Positions 1 to 10,291 are shown, numbered from the stretch's first letter. The stretch: 64,000 nucleotides of DNA from RYN-230 sp963841695 (GCA_963841695.1 CAWJDQ010000003.1:434001-498000); one strand, 5' to 3'. Translations and numbers: made by a program. Notes: generated by a model not told the origin, from the sequence alone.

Positions 1-885
1 CAGAGTGTAATGTGATGATGACGCATTGTGAACGGTGAGGCTGTACGCTGCGGCGGTGGTGGAGGGCAGCACATCGGGCCACAGGTCGCCGAACAGCGTC
101 ACCACGGCCAGCACCAGGGTGATCGCGGTGCCCGCGAAGGCCCAGCCCTCCCGGCCCCTGGCGATCGCCGCCACCGCGGCCAGCAGGGCCACCGCGGCCA
201 CGGCCGCCGTGAGGTCGGTGGCCAGGCGGCCGTGCGCCACCTGGGTGGCCACCAGGAACCCGGCGGCTACCGGAACGGCGGCGGCCGCGACCCGCACCGC
301 CGCCTTGCGGGCCCGGGCGCGCAGGTCGCCCGTGGTCCGCAGGGACAGGAAGATCGCGCCGTGCAGGGTGAACAGGGTCAGCGTGGCCAGGCCGCCGAGC
401 AGCGCGTAGGGGTTCAGCAGGGTCAGCAGGTTGCCGGTGACCACGTGCCGGGCGTTCATCGGAACGCCGCGGACGATGTTGGCGAAGGCCACGCCCCACA
501 GTAGCGCGGCCAGCGCCGATCCCGAGAAGATGGCCGTGTCCCAGCCGCGCCGCCAGCCGCGCGTGCCGACTTTGCCGCGGAACTCGAAGGACACGCCGCG
601 GACGATCAGCGCCACCAGGATCAGCAGCAGAGCCAGGTAGAAGCCGCTGAACAGGGACGCGTACCAGAGCGGGAACGCCGCGAACGTCGCGCCGCCCGCG
701 GTCAGCAGCCACACCTCGTTGCCGTCCCACACCGGGCCGATGGTGTTGATCATCGCCCGCCGGTCGGGGTCGTCGCGGCCCAGGAAGGGCAGCAGGATGC
801 CGACCCCGAAGTCGAAGCCTTCCAGGACGAAGTACCCGATCCACAGGACGGCGATGAGGATGAACCACACAGTGGTGAGAGCCAT
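1..885 (-). CDS. cydB: Cytochrome bd quinol oxidase subunit II (partial, left edge)
   Basis: Subunit II of cytochrome bd oxidase, a membrane enzyme that reduces oxygen with quinol at high affinity. The frame opens with ATG at 885 and runs off the left edge, giving about 295 residues of a usual ~340, so only the C-terminus is missing. After a first membrane helix come the family motifs GFDFGVG (residues 23-29) and WDGNEVW (53-59), followed by further hydrophobic helices. It starts 21 bp after cydA on the same strand, so the two are one transcript. Known for the family: it pairs with CydA to hold the di-heme site. The identification is secure. Confidence 0.95.
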   Translation of the reverse strand, partial: MALTTVWFILIAVLWIGYFVLEGFDFGVGILLPFLGRDDPDRRAMINTIGPVWDGNEVWLLTAGGATFAAFPLWYASLFSGFYLALLLILVALIVRGVSFEFRGKVGTRGWRRGWDTAIFSGSALAALLWGVAFANIVRGVPMNARHVVTGNLLTLLNPYALLGGLATLTLFTLHGAIFLSLRTTGDLRARARKAAVRVAAAAVPVAAGFLVATQVAHGRLATDLTAAVAAVALLAAVAAIARGREGWAFAGTAITLVLAVVTLFGDLWPDVLPSTTAAAYSLTVHNASSSHYTL

Positions 886-906
886 GTCAGTCTCCGCAGA
901 TCACGG

Positions 907-2322
907 CTAGTAGGTGAAGGCGGGCACGGGCTCGCCGGTTCCGGTCCCGGTCCCGGGCGTATCCGATTCCCCGGGCGGCCCGGCCTTGATCGACCGGATC
1001 ATCAGCCAGCCGGCCACCGCGCCCAGCCCCCCGTACAGCAGGGTGAACACCAGCAGGGACGTCAGCACGGTCCAGGCCGAGACGCCCGGCGACACGCTCT
1101 GCGACGTCTGCAGCACGCCGAACACCGTCCACGGTTGCCGGCCCATCTCGGTGAAGATCCAGCCCATGGTGCTGGCCAGGAACGGGGTGGCGACCGCGGC
1201 GATGGCCGCCCGGTAGAACCAGCGGCTCCGCGGGATCCGGCGCCGCCGGGTCAGCCACAGCCCGGCCAGGCTGAACAGCGCGGCCAGCGTGCCGAACCCG
1301 ATCATCAGGCGGAACGACCAGTAGGTCACCGGGATGTAGGGCTTGTAGTCGCCGGGGCCGTACTTCTTCTCGTAGGCGCGCTGGACGTTGTTGATGCCCT
1401 GCACCGTGCCGTGCGGATCCAGGGTGGCGATCAGGGACAGCAGGTAGGGCACCCGGACCCCCCACAGCTGCTGGTTACCGTTCAGCGTGCCCACCGTGAA
1501 CAGCGAGAACGAGGCCGACGAGGACGTGCTGTACAGGGCTTCCGCGGCCGCCATCTTCATCGGCTGCTGGGAGTCCATCAGCCGGGCCTGGATGTCGCCG
1601 GTGGCCGCGGTGGCGATCCCGGCGACCAGGGTCACCACCAGGCCGAGCCGCATGGCCCGGCGGAACAGCTCGGTGTCGCGGACGGTCGCGCCCGAGCGCC
1701 GGGCCAGGTGCCAGGCGCTGGCCGCGACGATGAACACCCCGGCCGTCACCAGGCCGGCGAAGAACACGTGCGGCAGGGCCGCGAGCACGGTGGAGTTGGT
1801 CAGGACCTTCCAGATGCTGGTCAGCTCGGCCCGGTGGGTCACCGGGTTGATCCGGTAGCCGACCGGGTGCTGCATCCAGGAGTTCGCGGCCAGGATGAAG
1901 TAGGCGGACAGGTTGCTGCCCAGCGCGGCCAGCCAGATCATCGCCAGGTGCACCCGGGGCGAGAGCCGGCCCCAGCCGAAGATCCACAGCCCGAGGAACG
2001 TGGATTCGGCGAAGAACGCCAGCAGGCCCTCCATGGCCAGCGGCGCGCCGAACACGTCACCGACGAAGCGGGAGTAAGCCGACCAGTTCATCCCGAACTG
2101 GAACTCCTGGACGATCCCGGTGACCACGCCGACCGCGAAGTTGATCAGGAAGAGGGTCCCGAAGAACTTGGTCATCCGCAGGTACTCGGGATCCTTCTTG
2201 ACCATCCACGCCGTCTGCAGGCCGGCCACGAGCAGCGAGAGCCCGAGCGTCAGCGGCACGAAGATGAAGTGGTAAACGGTGGTGATCCCGAACTGCCACC
2301 GCGCGAGGTCCAGCTCGCTCAC
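907..2322 (-). CDS. cydA: Cytochrome bd quinol oxidase subunit I
   Basis: Heme-bearing subunit I of cytochrome bd oxidase (471 aa, normal length for the short-Q-loop type common in Gram-positives). His18 in GITTVYHF matches the conserved N-terminal heme ligand. The family signature GRQPW is at residues 394-398, and about nine hydrophobic helices can be followed. The tail after the last helix is short and Gly/Thr/Pro-rich. It is the first gene of cydAB. The enzyme gives high-affinity respiration when oxygen is low, which fits the fermentative operon just downstream on the other strand. No cydDC genes are seen in the window. Confidence 0.96.
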   Translation of the reverse strand: MSELDLARWQFGITTVYHFIFVPLTLGLSLLVAGLQTAWMVKKDPEYLRMTKFFGTLFLINFAVGVVTGIVQEFQFGMNWSAYSRFVGDVFGAPLAMEGLLAFFAESTFLGLWIFGWGRLSPRVHLAMIWLAALGSNLSAYFILAANSWMQHPVGYRINPVTHRAELTSIWKVLTNSTVLAALPHVFFAGLVTAGVFIVAASAWHLARRSGATVRDTELFRRAMRLGLVVTLVAGIATAATGDIQARLMDSQQPMKMAAAEALYSTSSSASFSLFTVGTLNGNQQLWGVRVPYLLSLIATLDPHGTVQGINNVQRAYEKKYGPGDYKPYIPVTYWSFRLMIGFGTLAALFSLAGLWLTRRRRIPRSRWFYRAAIAAVATPFLASTMGWIFTEMGRQPWTVFGVLQTSQSVSPGVSAWTVLTSLLVFTLLYGGLGAVAGWLMIRSIKAGPPGESDTPGTGTGTGEPVPAFTY

Positions 2323-2628
2323 GGGTCCCCCTTCGCTGTGGCCCCTCCGGGGGGCGCTGATGGCCGTGCGACTGGATCTTCACGGTCGCTCGCCCGCCGC
2401 TGGAAGGGACGTTGGCGCCGAGCCGCCGGGACGTTGGTCATCGGCGCAGGTAAAGGGCGCACCTCGGGGGCCCCGGGAGCTCAGGGCGAACGGCCTGCGG
2501 GCCAGGGACATCGGCCCGGTGCCCCGGGTGGCAGTCAGGACCCATGCTGAATGAGAAGGCGGAACTGTCCCGCCTGGCCCCGGAGAGGGAGACCGATGCC
2601 GCTCATGCAGGTCGAGAGGGGGACGACG
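2323..2628. other. Divergent intergenic region between cydA and the DUF1918 gene
   Basis: About 306 bp without a supported gene, holding the divergent promoters of cydAB (minus) and the DUF1918/DUF6544 pair (plus). I cannot place -35/-10 elements with confidence. At 2505-2517 there is GGGACATCGGCCC, which is one base short of the 14-bp DosR-type palindrome seen exactly at 3940 and nearly so at 21235. With the indels found elsewhere in this sequence it could be a true box, but as written it does not match. Confidence 0.4.
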
Positions 2629-2832
2629 ATGAAGGCTGAGGTCGGTGACCGCCTGGTTACCGAGGACCCGGACGGGCAGCGCGAGTGCCTGATCATCAGC
2701 CTGCAGGGTGCCGACGGGGCGCCGCCTTACGTGGTCCGCTGGCTCGCCGACGGGCACATCGCACTGGTCTTCCCCGGGCCCTACATGAGGCTGGTGCACG
2801 CCAAGCCGGCCGGGGGATGCACGCGAGCATGA
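2629..2832 (+). CDS. DUF1918 domain protein
   Basis: Small actinobacterial protein of 67 residues made up almost entirely of a DUF1918 domain, a short beta-rich fold with no known reaction. The diagnostic pieces are MKAEVGDRL at the start, PPYVVRW near residue 37 and LVFPGP near residue 50. The ATG at 2629 is preferred over an in-frame ATG at 2551 because family members start with MKAEVGD and a purine-rich stretch (GAGAGGGGG) lies just upstream. It is followed 9 bp later by the DUF6544 gene, so the two are probably co-transcribed. The family is often found near stress and hypoxia genes, which agrees with the neighbours here. Confidence 0.85.
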   Translation: MKAEVGDRLVTEDPDGQRECLIISLQGADGAPPYVVRWLADGHIALVFPGPYMRLVHAKPAGGCTRA

Positions 2833-2841
2833 GCACGAGCC

Positions 2842-3855
2842 ATGGCCGCACCTGACACCACGCCGGCCGTGCCGGTGCCCGCGCGGGCGACGCTCCCGCG
2901 GCCCGCGGCCCGGTTGCGCCAGAAGCTGGCCGGCGACGTCGCGGCACTGGGCCTGGACAGCCCCCCTGGCCTGCCCGGGGCACCAGGCCTGCCCGGGGGG
3001 CCCGCCCCGGCCGGGCCGGTCGGCGCGCGCCAGCTGGCGGGGCTGCCCGCCCCCGCCCAGCAGTACCTGCGGTTCATGGGCGTGACCGGGCGGCCGGCCG
3101 ACTGGTCCTTCCTGGCCCACTGCACGGGCCGGTTCCGGCTGCGGCCCGGCTGGCCGTGGCTGCCCTGCCAGGCCTGGCAGTTCAACTCCGGCCTGGAGGT
3201 CGCCCGGGTCTTCCGGCTGCGGATCGGCGGACCGCTGCCGATGAGCGCCCGGGACGCCTACCTGAACGGGCGGGGCAGCGTGCGGGGCACGCTGCTCGGC
3301 CTGGTGCACCTGGCCGGCGGCACCGGCCCGGAATACGACGTCAGCGAGCTCGTCACCTACCTGAACGACGCGGTCTTCTGTGCCCCGGGCCTGCTGCTGA
3401 ATCTGCCGGTCACCTGGACCGCGGCGGGCGACCGCTGCTTCGACCTGACCCTCCGCGACGCCGGCCACCGCGTCTGCGCGCGGGTGTTCCTCGACGACCG
3501 CGGCGCGCCGGTTGACTTCAGCACCCAGGACCGCTGGTGCGACCTGCCCGGCGGTCTGGCCCGGGTGCGCTGGACCACCCCGGTGCAGGGCTGCCGCCAG
3601 GCGGGCGGCCGCTGGCTGCCGACCCGCGGCTCGGCCATCTGGCATCTGCCGGGCGGGGATTTCAGCTACGCCGAGCTCCGTTTCCGGCCTGGCGACCTGA
3701 CCTATAACGTCGCCCCCGGCCTGGCTGTCCGGGGAGCTGCCCGGCGACGGCTGACCAGAACTACCCTGACCTGCGGCCGGCCGCCGGGAAGAATTCACCG
3801 GCCGGTCGTGGCGTCAGCGCGGGCCCTGGGCGATGATGAGATCGCCCGGCGATGA
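2842..3855 (+). CDS. DUF6544 family protein
   Basis: A 337-residue protein of the DUF6544 family, of unknown function. Recognisable family pieces are the helix LPAPAQQYLRF (about residue 68), the strand DAYLNGRGSVRGTLLGLV (about 135-152), YLNDAVF and a C-terminal half rich in Trp and aromatic beta strands. The first ~65 residues are Pro/Gly/Ala-rich with a collagen-like run (PPGLPGAPGLPGGPAPAGP) and look disordered. The last ~40 residues are Arg-rich and poorly conserved, so the true end could be altered by a frame error. It follows the DUF1918 gene by 9 bp. No catalytic motif is evident. Confidence 0.75.
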   Translation: MAAPDTTPAVPVPARATLPRPAARLRQKLAGDVAALGLDSPPGLPGAPGLPGGPAPAGPVGARQLAGLPAPAQQYLRFMGVTGRPADWSFLAHCTGRFRLRPGWPWLPCQAWQFNSGLEVARVFRLRIGGPLPMSARDAYLNGRGSVRGTLLGLVHLAGGTGPEYDVSELVTYLNDAVFCAPGLLLNLPVTWTAAGDRCFDLTLRDAGHRVCARVFLDDRGAPVDFSTQDRWCDLPGGLARVRWTTPVQGCRQAGGRWLPTRGSAIWHLPGGDFSYAELRFRPGDLTYNVAPGLAVRGAARRRLTRTTLTCGRPPGRIHRPVVASARALGDDEIARR

Positions 3856-3939
3856 CGCGGCGCGCTGCCCGCAGGCGAACCGCGCGCCCGGGAACGACGG
3901 GCCCGGCAGCAGCGCCCCGGCGATGATGCCTGCCGCTGC

Positions 3940-3953
3940 GGGACCTTCGGCCC
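3940..3953 (+). promoter_or_regulatory. DosR/OsdR-type palindromic box upstream of the acetate/phosphoketolase operon
   Basis: GGGACCTTCGGCCC fits the DosR-family consensus GGGMCNWWNGKCCC at every position. That consensus is recalled from actinobacterial dormancy/hypoxia regulons. It ends 67 bp before the GTG start at 4020 and is the only such site near the operon. The downstream genes (ADP-forming acyl-CoA synthetase, phosphoketolase, acetate kinase) are of the kind placed in such regulons. No DosR or DosS gene is in the window. Confidence 0.55.
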
Positions 3954-4019
3954 TTATGCCGATCCCCGCGGACAGGCCACGCTGGCCCGAGAGTCCCCGC
4001 CAAGAACAGGAGAATCAGA

Positions 4020-6718
4020 GTGACCGCGCTCACCGAAGCGGGGTGCTCGTATGCCCTGCTGGCGGACGGCACCACGATTACCATCCGGCCTGCGCGCCCG
4101 GGCGACCTCGACGCCGTCCGGCAGCTGCACGAGGCCATGTCGCCCGACAACCTCTACCTGCGTTTCTTCAGCATGAGCCGGCAGGCCGCCGAGCAGGAGG
4201 CACGCCGGGTGTGCCGGGAGGACGGGCCAGCGCACGGCGCGCTGCTCGGCTTCCTGGGCGACGAGCTGGTGGGAGTGGCCAGCTACGAGCCGGAGGGCGA
4301 CCCGGAGGTCGCGGAGGTCGCGTTCGCGGTGGCCGACCGGATGCACCGGCGCGGCGTCGCCACCCTGCTGCTCGAGCACCTGGTGTCGCTGGCCCGGGAG
4401 CAGGGGGTGCGGGTCTTCACCGCCTCCACGCTGGCGGAGAACACCGCCATGCTGCGGGTGTTCGCCGACGCCGGGCTGAGCCGTGACCCGGCGGCTGGAC
4501 GACGGGGTGGTCGAGCTGAGCATGCCGATCCCGCACAGCGCCGGGCTCAGCGAGGCCAGCCCGTACCTGGACGCGGTCGCGGGCCGGGAGCAGCAGGCCG
4601 AGGTGGCCAGCCTGGAGCCGCTGCTCGCGCCCCGCTCGGTCGCGGTGATCGGCGCCGGGCACCGGCCCGGCTCGATCGGCCGGTCCATTGTGCTCAACAT
4701 CCGCGACGCCGGGTTCGAGGGCGCCCTGTACGCGGTCAACCCGCACGTCAGCGACATCGACGGCATCCCCAGCGCCGCGACCCCGGCCGCGCTGCCGGAG
4801 GCCCCCGACCTGGCCGTGGTGACGGTGCCCGCCGACGCCGTGCTCGGCGTGGCCGAGGAATGCGGCAAGCGGGGAGCCCGGTCACTGGTGGTGATCACCT
4901 CCGGGCTGACCTCGGCCCAGTCCGACCGCCTGCTGGACACCTGCCGCCGCTGGGGCATGCGGCTGGTCGGCCCGAACTGCTTCGGGGTGGCCGTGCCGGG
5001 TCTCGGACTGGACGCCACGTTCGCCGTGCACCATCCCGCGCCGGGCCGGCCGGCCTGGTCGTCCAGTCCGGTGGCGTGGGGGTGGCCCTGCTCGAGCACT
5101 TTTCCCGGCTGGGCATCGGCATCTCCTCCTTCGCGTCCGTCGGCGACAAGCTCGACGTGTCCGGGAACGACATGCTCCAGTGGTGGGCGGAAGACGACAC
5201 CACCCGGCTCGCCGTGCTGTACCTGGAGTCGTTCGGCAACCCGCGCAAGTTCGCCCGCACCGCGGCCCGGGTCAGCGCCACCATGCCGGTGCTCACCGTG
5301 CACGCCGGCCGGTCCGCGCCGGGCCAGCGCGCGGCTGCCTCGCACACCGCCGCGGCCGCCGCGCCGCTGATCACCCGGCAGGCCCTGTTCGAGCAGGCGG
5401 GCATCATCGCCACCACCAGCTTCGGTGAGCTGCTGGAGGCGGCCGTGCTGCTCGCCTCCCAGCCGGTGCCCGCCGGCCGCCGGATCGCCGTCATCTCTAA
5501 CGCCGGCGGCGCGGGCGTGCTGACCGCGGACGCGTGCGTCGAGGCCGGCCTGTCGGTCGCGACGCCCAGTCACACCGCCCAGGCGCAGCTGGCCGGGATC
5601 CTGCCGCCCGGCGCGGCGCTCGGCGGCCCGGTGGACACCACCGCCGCGGTCAGCGCCGACGCCTTCGGCGCCGCCCTGGCCACGGTGGCCGGCGATATCG
5701 GCGTGGACGGCGTCATCGCCCTGGTCGTGCCGACCGCGGCCTCGGACCTGATCCCGGCGCTCTGCGCGGCCCGGCTGCCGGTGCCGCTGGCCGCGGTCGT
5801 GCTGGACCAGCCCGAGTCGGTCCAGGTGCTGCGCAGCCCGGACGCTGCCCCGGGCGGCCACGCGCTTCCCGCATACGCCTACCCGGAGTCCGCGGCCCGG
5901 GCCCTCGCCGGGCCGCGCGGTACGGCTCCTGGCGGTCCCGGCCCGCGGACACGGTCCCGGAGCTCGGCGGGATCCAGACCGCCGAGGCGCGGGCGCTGAT
6001 CGCCTCGTTCCTGGACCGGGTGCCGGGCGGCGGCTGGCTGCCCGCCGCCGAGACGGACCGGCTGCTGCGCTGCTACCAGCTGCCGTTGGTGGAGTCCCGG
6101 CTGGTGACCACCGCGGACGAGGCGGCGGCCGCCGCCGCCGACCTGGGCGGCCCGGTGGCCCTCAAGGCCGAGGTGCCCGGGCTGGTGCATAAGAGCGACG
6201 CCGGGGCCGTGCTGCTCGGCCTCGGTGACCCCGACGCGGCCCGTGACGGGTTCGCCCGGCTGGCGGGGCAGTTCGCGGGCACCTTGTCCGGCGTGCTCGT
6301 CCAGCCCATGATCAGCGGCGGCACCGAGCTCATCATCGGGGTCGTCCAGGAGCCGGTCTTCGGTCCGCTGGTCGTGTTCGGCCTGGGCGGGGTGGCCACC
6401 GAGGTCCTCGGCGATCATGCCGCGCGGCTCGCCCCGCTGACCACCGCCGACGCCGAGGACCTGATCCACTCGATCCGGGCCGCGCCGCTGCTGCTCGGGC
6501 ACCGCGGCCAGCCGCCCGCTGACCTGGCCGCGCTGCGGGACGCCCTGCTCCGGATCTCCCAGCTCGCCGCGGACCTGCCGCAGGTCGCCGAGCTCGACCT
6601 CAACCCGGTGATCGCCCGGCCCGACGGGGTCACCGCGGTAGACGCCCGGATCCGGGTCACCAGCCACGGGCTGGCCGACCCGTTCCTCCGGCAGCTGCCC
6701 GTCCGCAAACGCCCCTAG
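4020..6718 (+). pseudogene. Bifunctional GNAT acetyltransferase / ADP-forming acyl-CoA synthetase, frameshifted
   Basis: Full span (~899 codons) of a fusion of an N-terminal GNAT domain (to about 4480) with an NDP-forming acetyl/acyl-CoA synthetase. The synthetase has a CoA-binding domain (SVAVIGAGHRPGSIG), a ligase domain (VQSGGVGVALLEH, then ASHTAAAA) and a C-terminal ATP-grasp (LVHKSDAGAVLLG). The enzyme type interconverts acyl-CoA and acid plus ATP; GNAT fusions can also acetylate protein lysines. Three single-base frame changes are needed: an extra base near 4481, one missing near 5047 and one missing near 5908. Homology continues cleanly across each, so sequencing error is more likely than decay. 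GTG 4020 has AGGAGA 6 bp upstream. It is first in an operon with phosphoketolase and acetate kinase. Confidence 0.8.
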
Positions 6719-6733
6719 GGAGCCCCCACCACG

Positions 6734-9157
6734 ATGACGGTCACCACCAGGCCGGAGCTCAGCACCGATCAGCTGCAGGCCCTCGACGGATACTGGCGCG
6801 CCGCGAACTACCTGTCCGTCGGGCAGATCTACCTGATGGCCAACCCCATGCTGGCCGAGCCGCTGCGGCCGGAGCACATCAAGCCGCGGCTGCTCGGCCA
6901 CTGGGGCACCACGCCGGGGCTGAACTTCCTCTGGGCGCACCTGAACCGGGCGATCGTCACCCACGGCCTGGACATGATGTACGTGATCGGCCCTGGCCAC
7001 GGCGGCCCGGCCGCGATCGCCGAGCACCTGGCTGGACGGCAGCTACAGCGAGATCTACCCGAGCATCCCGCGGGACCTGACCGGGATGGGCCGGCTGTTC
7101 CGCCAGTTCTCGTTCCCGGGCGGGGTGCCCAGCCACGTCGCCCCGGAGACGCCCGGTTCCATCCACGAGGGCGGCGAGCTGGGCTACTCCCTGTCCCACG
7201 CGCACGGCGCCGCGTTCGACAACCCGGACCTGATCGTGGCCTGCGTGATCGGCGACGGCGAGGCGGAGACCGGGCCGCTGGCCACCAGCTGGCATTCCGG
7301 CAAGTTCCTGGACCCGGCCCGGGACGGGGCGGTGCTGCCGATCCTGCACCTGAACGGCTGGAAGATCGCCAACCCCACGGTCCTGGCCCGGATCCCCGAG
7401 CCGGAGCTGGATGCGCTGCTGCGCGGCTACGGCTACGCGCCGGTGTTCGTCGACCGGGTCCGACCCGCAGGCCATGCACGCCGAGATGGCCGCCGCGCTG
7501 GACGACGTCATCGCCGGATCCGGGAGATCCAGGGCGAGGCCCGCTCGCACGGGAGCGCCGCCAGCCCGGCCGGGGACAGCCGGACGGCAGCGGCACCCGC
7601 GAGCGGTGGCCGATGATCGTCATGCGCACCCCCAAGGGCTGGACCGGCCCGGCGGTGGTGGACGGGCGCCCGGTGGAGGGGACCTGGCGGGCGCACCAGG
7701 TGCCGCTGGCCGAGGTGCGCACCAACCCGGCGCACCTGCGCCAGCTCGAGGACTGGATGCGGTCCTACCGCCCGGACGAGCTGTTCGACGGCGACGGCCG
7801 GCCGCGCGGGGAGATCCTCGGCTTCGTCCCGTCCGGCGAGCGGCGGATGGGCTCCAACCCGCACGCCAACGGCGGCCTGCTGCTGCGCGACCTGGACCTG
7901 CCCGACTTCCGCGACTACGCGGTCCCGGTCGGCCAGCCCGGGGCCACGATGTCGGAGCCGACCCGGGTGCTCGGCTACATGCTCCGCGACGTGGCCCGGC
8001 TCAACGCGACGGCGCAGAACTTCCGGGTGGTCGGGCCGGACGAGACGCAGTCGAACCGGCTGGACGCGCTGCTCGAGGTCACGGACAAGACCTGGGAAGA
8101 GGCCACGCTGCCGGTGGACGAGCACCTGGCCGCGGACGGCCGGGTGATGGAGATCCTGTCCGAGACCACCTGCCAGGGCTGGCTGGAGGGCTACCTGCTG
8201 ACCGGCCGGCACGGCCTGTTCTCCTGCTACGAGGCGTTCATCCACATCGTGGACTCGATGTTCAACCAGCACGCCAAGTGGCTGAAGGTCAGCCGCGGGC
8301 TGCCCTGGCGGCGGCCCATCGCGTCGCTGAACTACCTGCTCACCTCGCACGTGTGGCGGCAGGACCACAACGGGTTCAGCCACCAGGATCCCGGCTTCAT
8401 CGATCACGTGATCAACAAGAAGGCCGAGGTCGTCCGGGTGTACCTGCCCCCGGACACCAACACGCTGCTGTCGGTGGGTGACCACTGCCTGCGCAGCCGG
8501 GACTACGTGAACGTGGTCGTGGCGGGCAAGCAGCCCTGCCACGACTGGCTGGACATGGACGCCGCCGTCCTGCACTGCACCCGGGGCGCCGGGATCTGGG
8601 AGTGGGCCAGCAACGACAGCGACGGCGAGGAGCCCGACGTCGTGCTGGCCTGCGCCGGTGACGTGCCGACCATGGAGGTGCTGGCCGCGACCAGCATCCT
8701 CCGGGCACACCTCCCCGACCTGCGGATCCGGGTGGTCAACGTGGTGGACCTGATGCGGCTGGAGCCCGCGACCGAGCATCCGCACGGGATGAACGACGCC
8801 GAGTTCAACGCGCTGTTCACCACCGACCGGCCGGTCATCTTCGCCTACCACGGCTACCCGTGGCTGATCCACCGGCTCACCTACCAGCGTGACGGCCACC
8901 ACAACATCCACGTCCGCGGCTACAAGGAGGAGGGCACCACCACCACGCCCTTCGACATGGTGGTCATGAACGACATGGACCGCTTCCACCTGGTGATGGA
9001 CGTCATCGACCGGGTGCCCGGGCTCAGCGACCGGGCCGCCTGGCTGCGCCAGCAGATGACCGACGCCCGCACCCGGCACCACGCCTACATCCGCGAACAC
9101 GGCGAGGACATGCCGGAGATCCGGGACTGGACCTGGCCCGGGTCCTTCCCGGCCTGA
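6734..9157 (+). pseudogene. xfp: Phosphoketolase (Xfp), frameshifted in the 7.03-7.6 kb part
   Basis: Thiamine-diphosphate phosphoketolase that splits xylulose-5-P or fructose-6-P into acetyl phosphate and a smaller sugar phosphate. Length (807 codons) is normal. The N-terminus shows HWGTTPGLNFLWAHLNRAI and GPGHGGPA, and the C-terminal two thirds (from about 7610) are typical of the family. Between about 7030 and 7600 the homologous sequence leaves the frame: an extra base near 7030 and near 7458, and a missing base near 7512 and near 7590, which together restore the frame. As written about 190 residues, including the cofactor-binding region (GDGEAETGP is in another frame), would be scrambled. 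Probably sequencing errors. ATG 6734 follows AGGGAG. The stop overlaps the acetate kinase start (TGATG). Confidence 0.85.
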
Positions 9158-10242
9158 TGGACGTCCTCGTCGTCAACGCCGGGTCGAGCAGCCTCAAGCT
9201 CAGCCTGCTGGACCCGGCGGACCAGGTCCTGGCCGCGACCGAGGTGGAGCACTGGGACACTGACGAGCCCCCGGCGGCCCTCACGTCGTTCCTCAGCGGA
9301 CTGTCCGGGGTCGGTGCCGTCGGCCACCGCATCGTGCACGGCGGCCCGCTGCTGGAGGCGCCCGCGGTCATCGACGCCAAGGTCCGCCGGGCCATCGAGG
9401 GCGCCACCGACCTGGCCCCGCTGCACCAGCCCCGGGCCCTGGGCGGCATCGACGTCGTGTCCGCGCTGCTGCCCGGGGTGCCCGCGGTGGCCTGCTTCGA
9501 CACCGCGTTCCACGCCCGGATGCCCGCCGCGGCCAGCACCTACGCCCTGCCCGCCGCCTGGCGGGACCGGTTCGGGCTGCGCCGCTACGGGTTCCACGGC
9601 CTGTCCCACGGCTACGCGACCCGGCGGGCCGCGGAACTGCTGGGCACGGTCCCGGAGCAGCTCCGGATCGTGTCCTGCCATCTGGGTGCGGGCGCCTCGC
9701 TGGCCGCCGTGGCCTACGGCCGCAGCGTGGACACCACGATGGGCTTCACCCCGCTGGAAGGCCTGGTGATGGCGACCCGCGCGGGGAACACCGATCCGGG
9801 CCTGCTGCTCTGGCTGCTCCGCGACGGGGGCCTGACGCTGGACGAGCTGGCGGACGGGCTGGAGCATCGCTCCGGGCTGGCCGGGCTGGCCGGCTCGGCC
9901 GACATGCGGGACGTGACCCGGGCCGCGGCCGCCGGCGACCCGGCCGCGGTCCTGGCCCTGGACGTCTACCTGCACCGGCTGCGGCAGCTGATCGCCGGCA
10001 TGGCCGCGGCCCTGGACGGCCTGGACGCGCTGGTGTTCACCGGCGGGATCGGGGAGCACCAGCCCCTCATCCGGGCCCGCGCGGCGCCCGCCTTCCTGGG
10101 CGTGCTCCTCGACGAGCCGCGCAATCAGGCCGCGTCGGCGGACGCCGACATCAGCGCGGCCGGGGCGGCCGCCGCCACGCTGGTGATCACCTCGCGGGAG
10201 GACATCGAGATCGCCCGCCAGGTCCGCGCCGTGCTCGGCTAG
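9157..10242 (+). CDS. ackA: Acetate kinase
   Basis: Transfers the phosphoryl group of acetyl phosphate to ADP, giving acetate and ATP. The 361-residue protein opens with the ASKHA motif VVNAGSSSLK (residues 4-13) and carries GHRIVHGG, ACFDTAFH, RRYGFHGLSHGY and FTGGIGEH. It is somewhat shorter than the ~400 aa of enteric AckA, as in many actinobacterial forms. The loop usually GTRSGDxDP reads ATRAGNTDPG, a mild change near the active site. Its ATG shares one base with the phosphoketolase stop codon, implying translational coupling. With the two upstream genes it makes a short route from sugar phosphates to acetate plus ATP. Confidence 0.93.
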   Translation: MDVLVVNAGSSSLKLSLLDPADQVLAATEVEHWDTDEPPAALTSFLSGLSGVGAVGHRIVHGGPLLEAPAVIDAKVRRAIEGATDLAPLHQPRALGGIDVVSALLPGVPAVACFDTAFHARMPAAASTYALPAAWRDRFGLRRYGFHGLSHGYATRRAAELLGTVPEQLRIVSCHLGAGASLAAVAYGRSVDTTMGFTPLEGLVMATRAGNTDPGLLLWLLRDGGLTLDELADGLEHRSGLAGLAGSADMRDVTRAAAAGDPAAVLALDVYLHRLRQLIAGMAAALDGLDALVFTGGIGEHQPLIRARAAPAFLGVLLDEPRNQAASADADISAAGAAAATLVITSREDIEIARQVRAVLG

Positions 10243-10291
10243 CCAGGGCCCGGCCCCCGCTCCGCTAACGGACGCTGCGCCCGGCCGCGTC

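Noticed and set aside
1135..2550. Long plus-strand open frame opposite cydA
   Set aside because: It is the antisense shadow of cydA in GC-rich DNA: Gln/Arg/Gly/His-rich, no domain, while the minus strand encodes a clear oxidase subunit.
2380..3798. Long minus-strand open frame opposite the DUF1918 and DUF6544 genes
   Set aside because: Low-complexity translation with no motif; the plus-strand genes have recognisable families and ribosome sites.
3954..5861. 635-codon minus-strand open frame opposite the acyl-CoA synthetase
   Set aside because: Antisense shadow; domain motifs are all on the plus strand.
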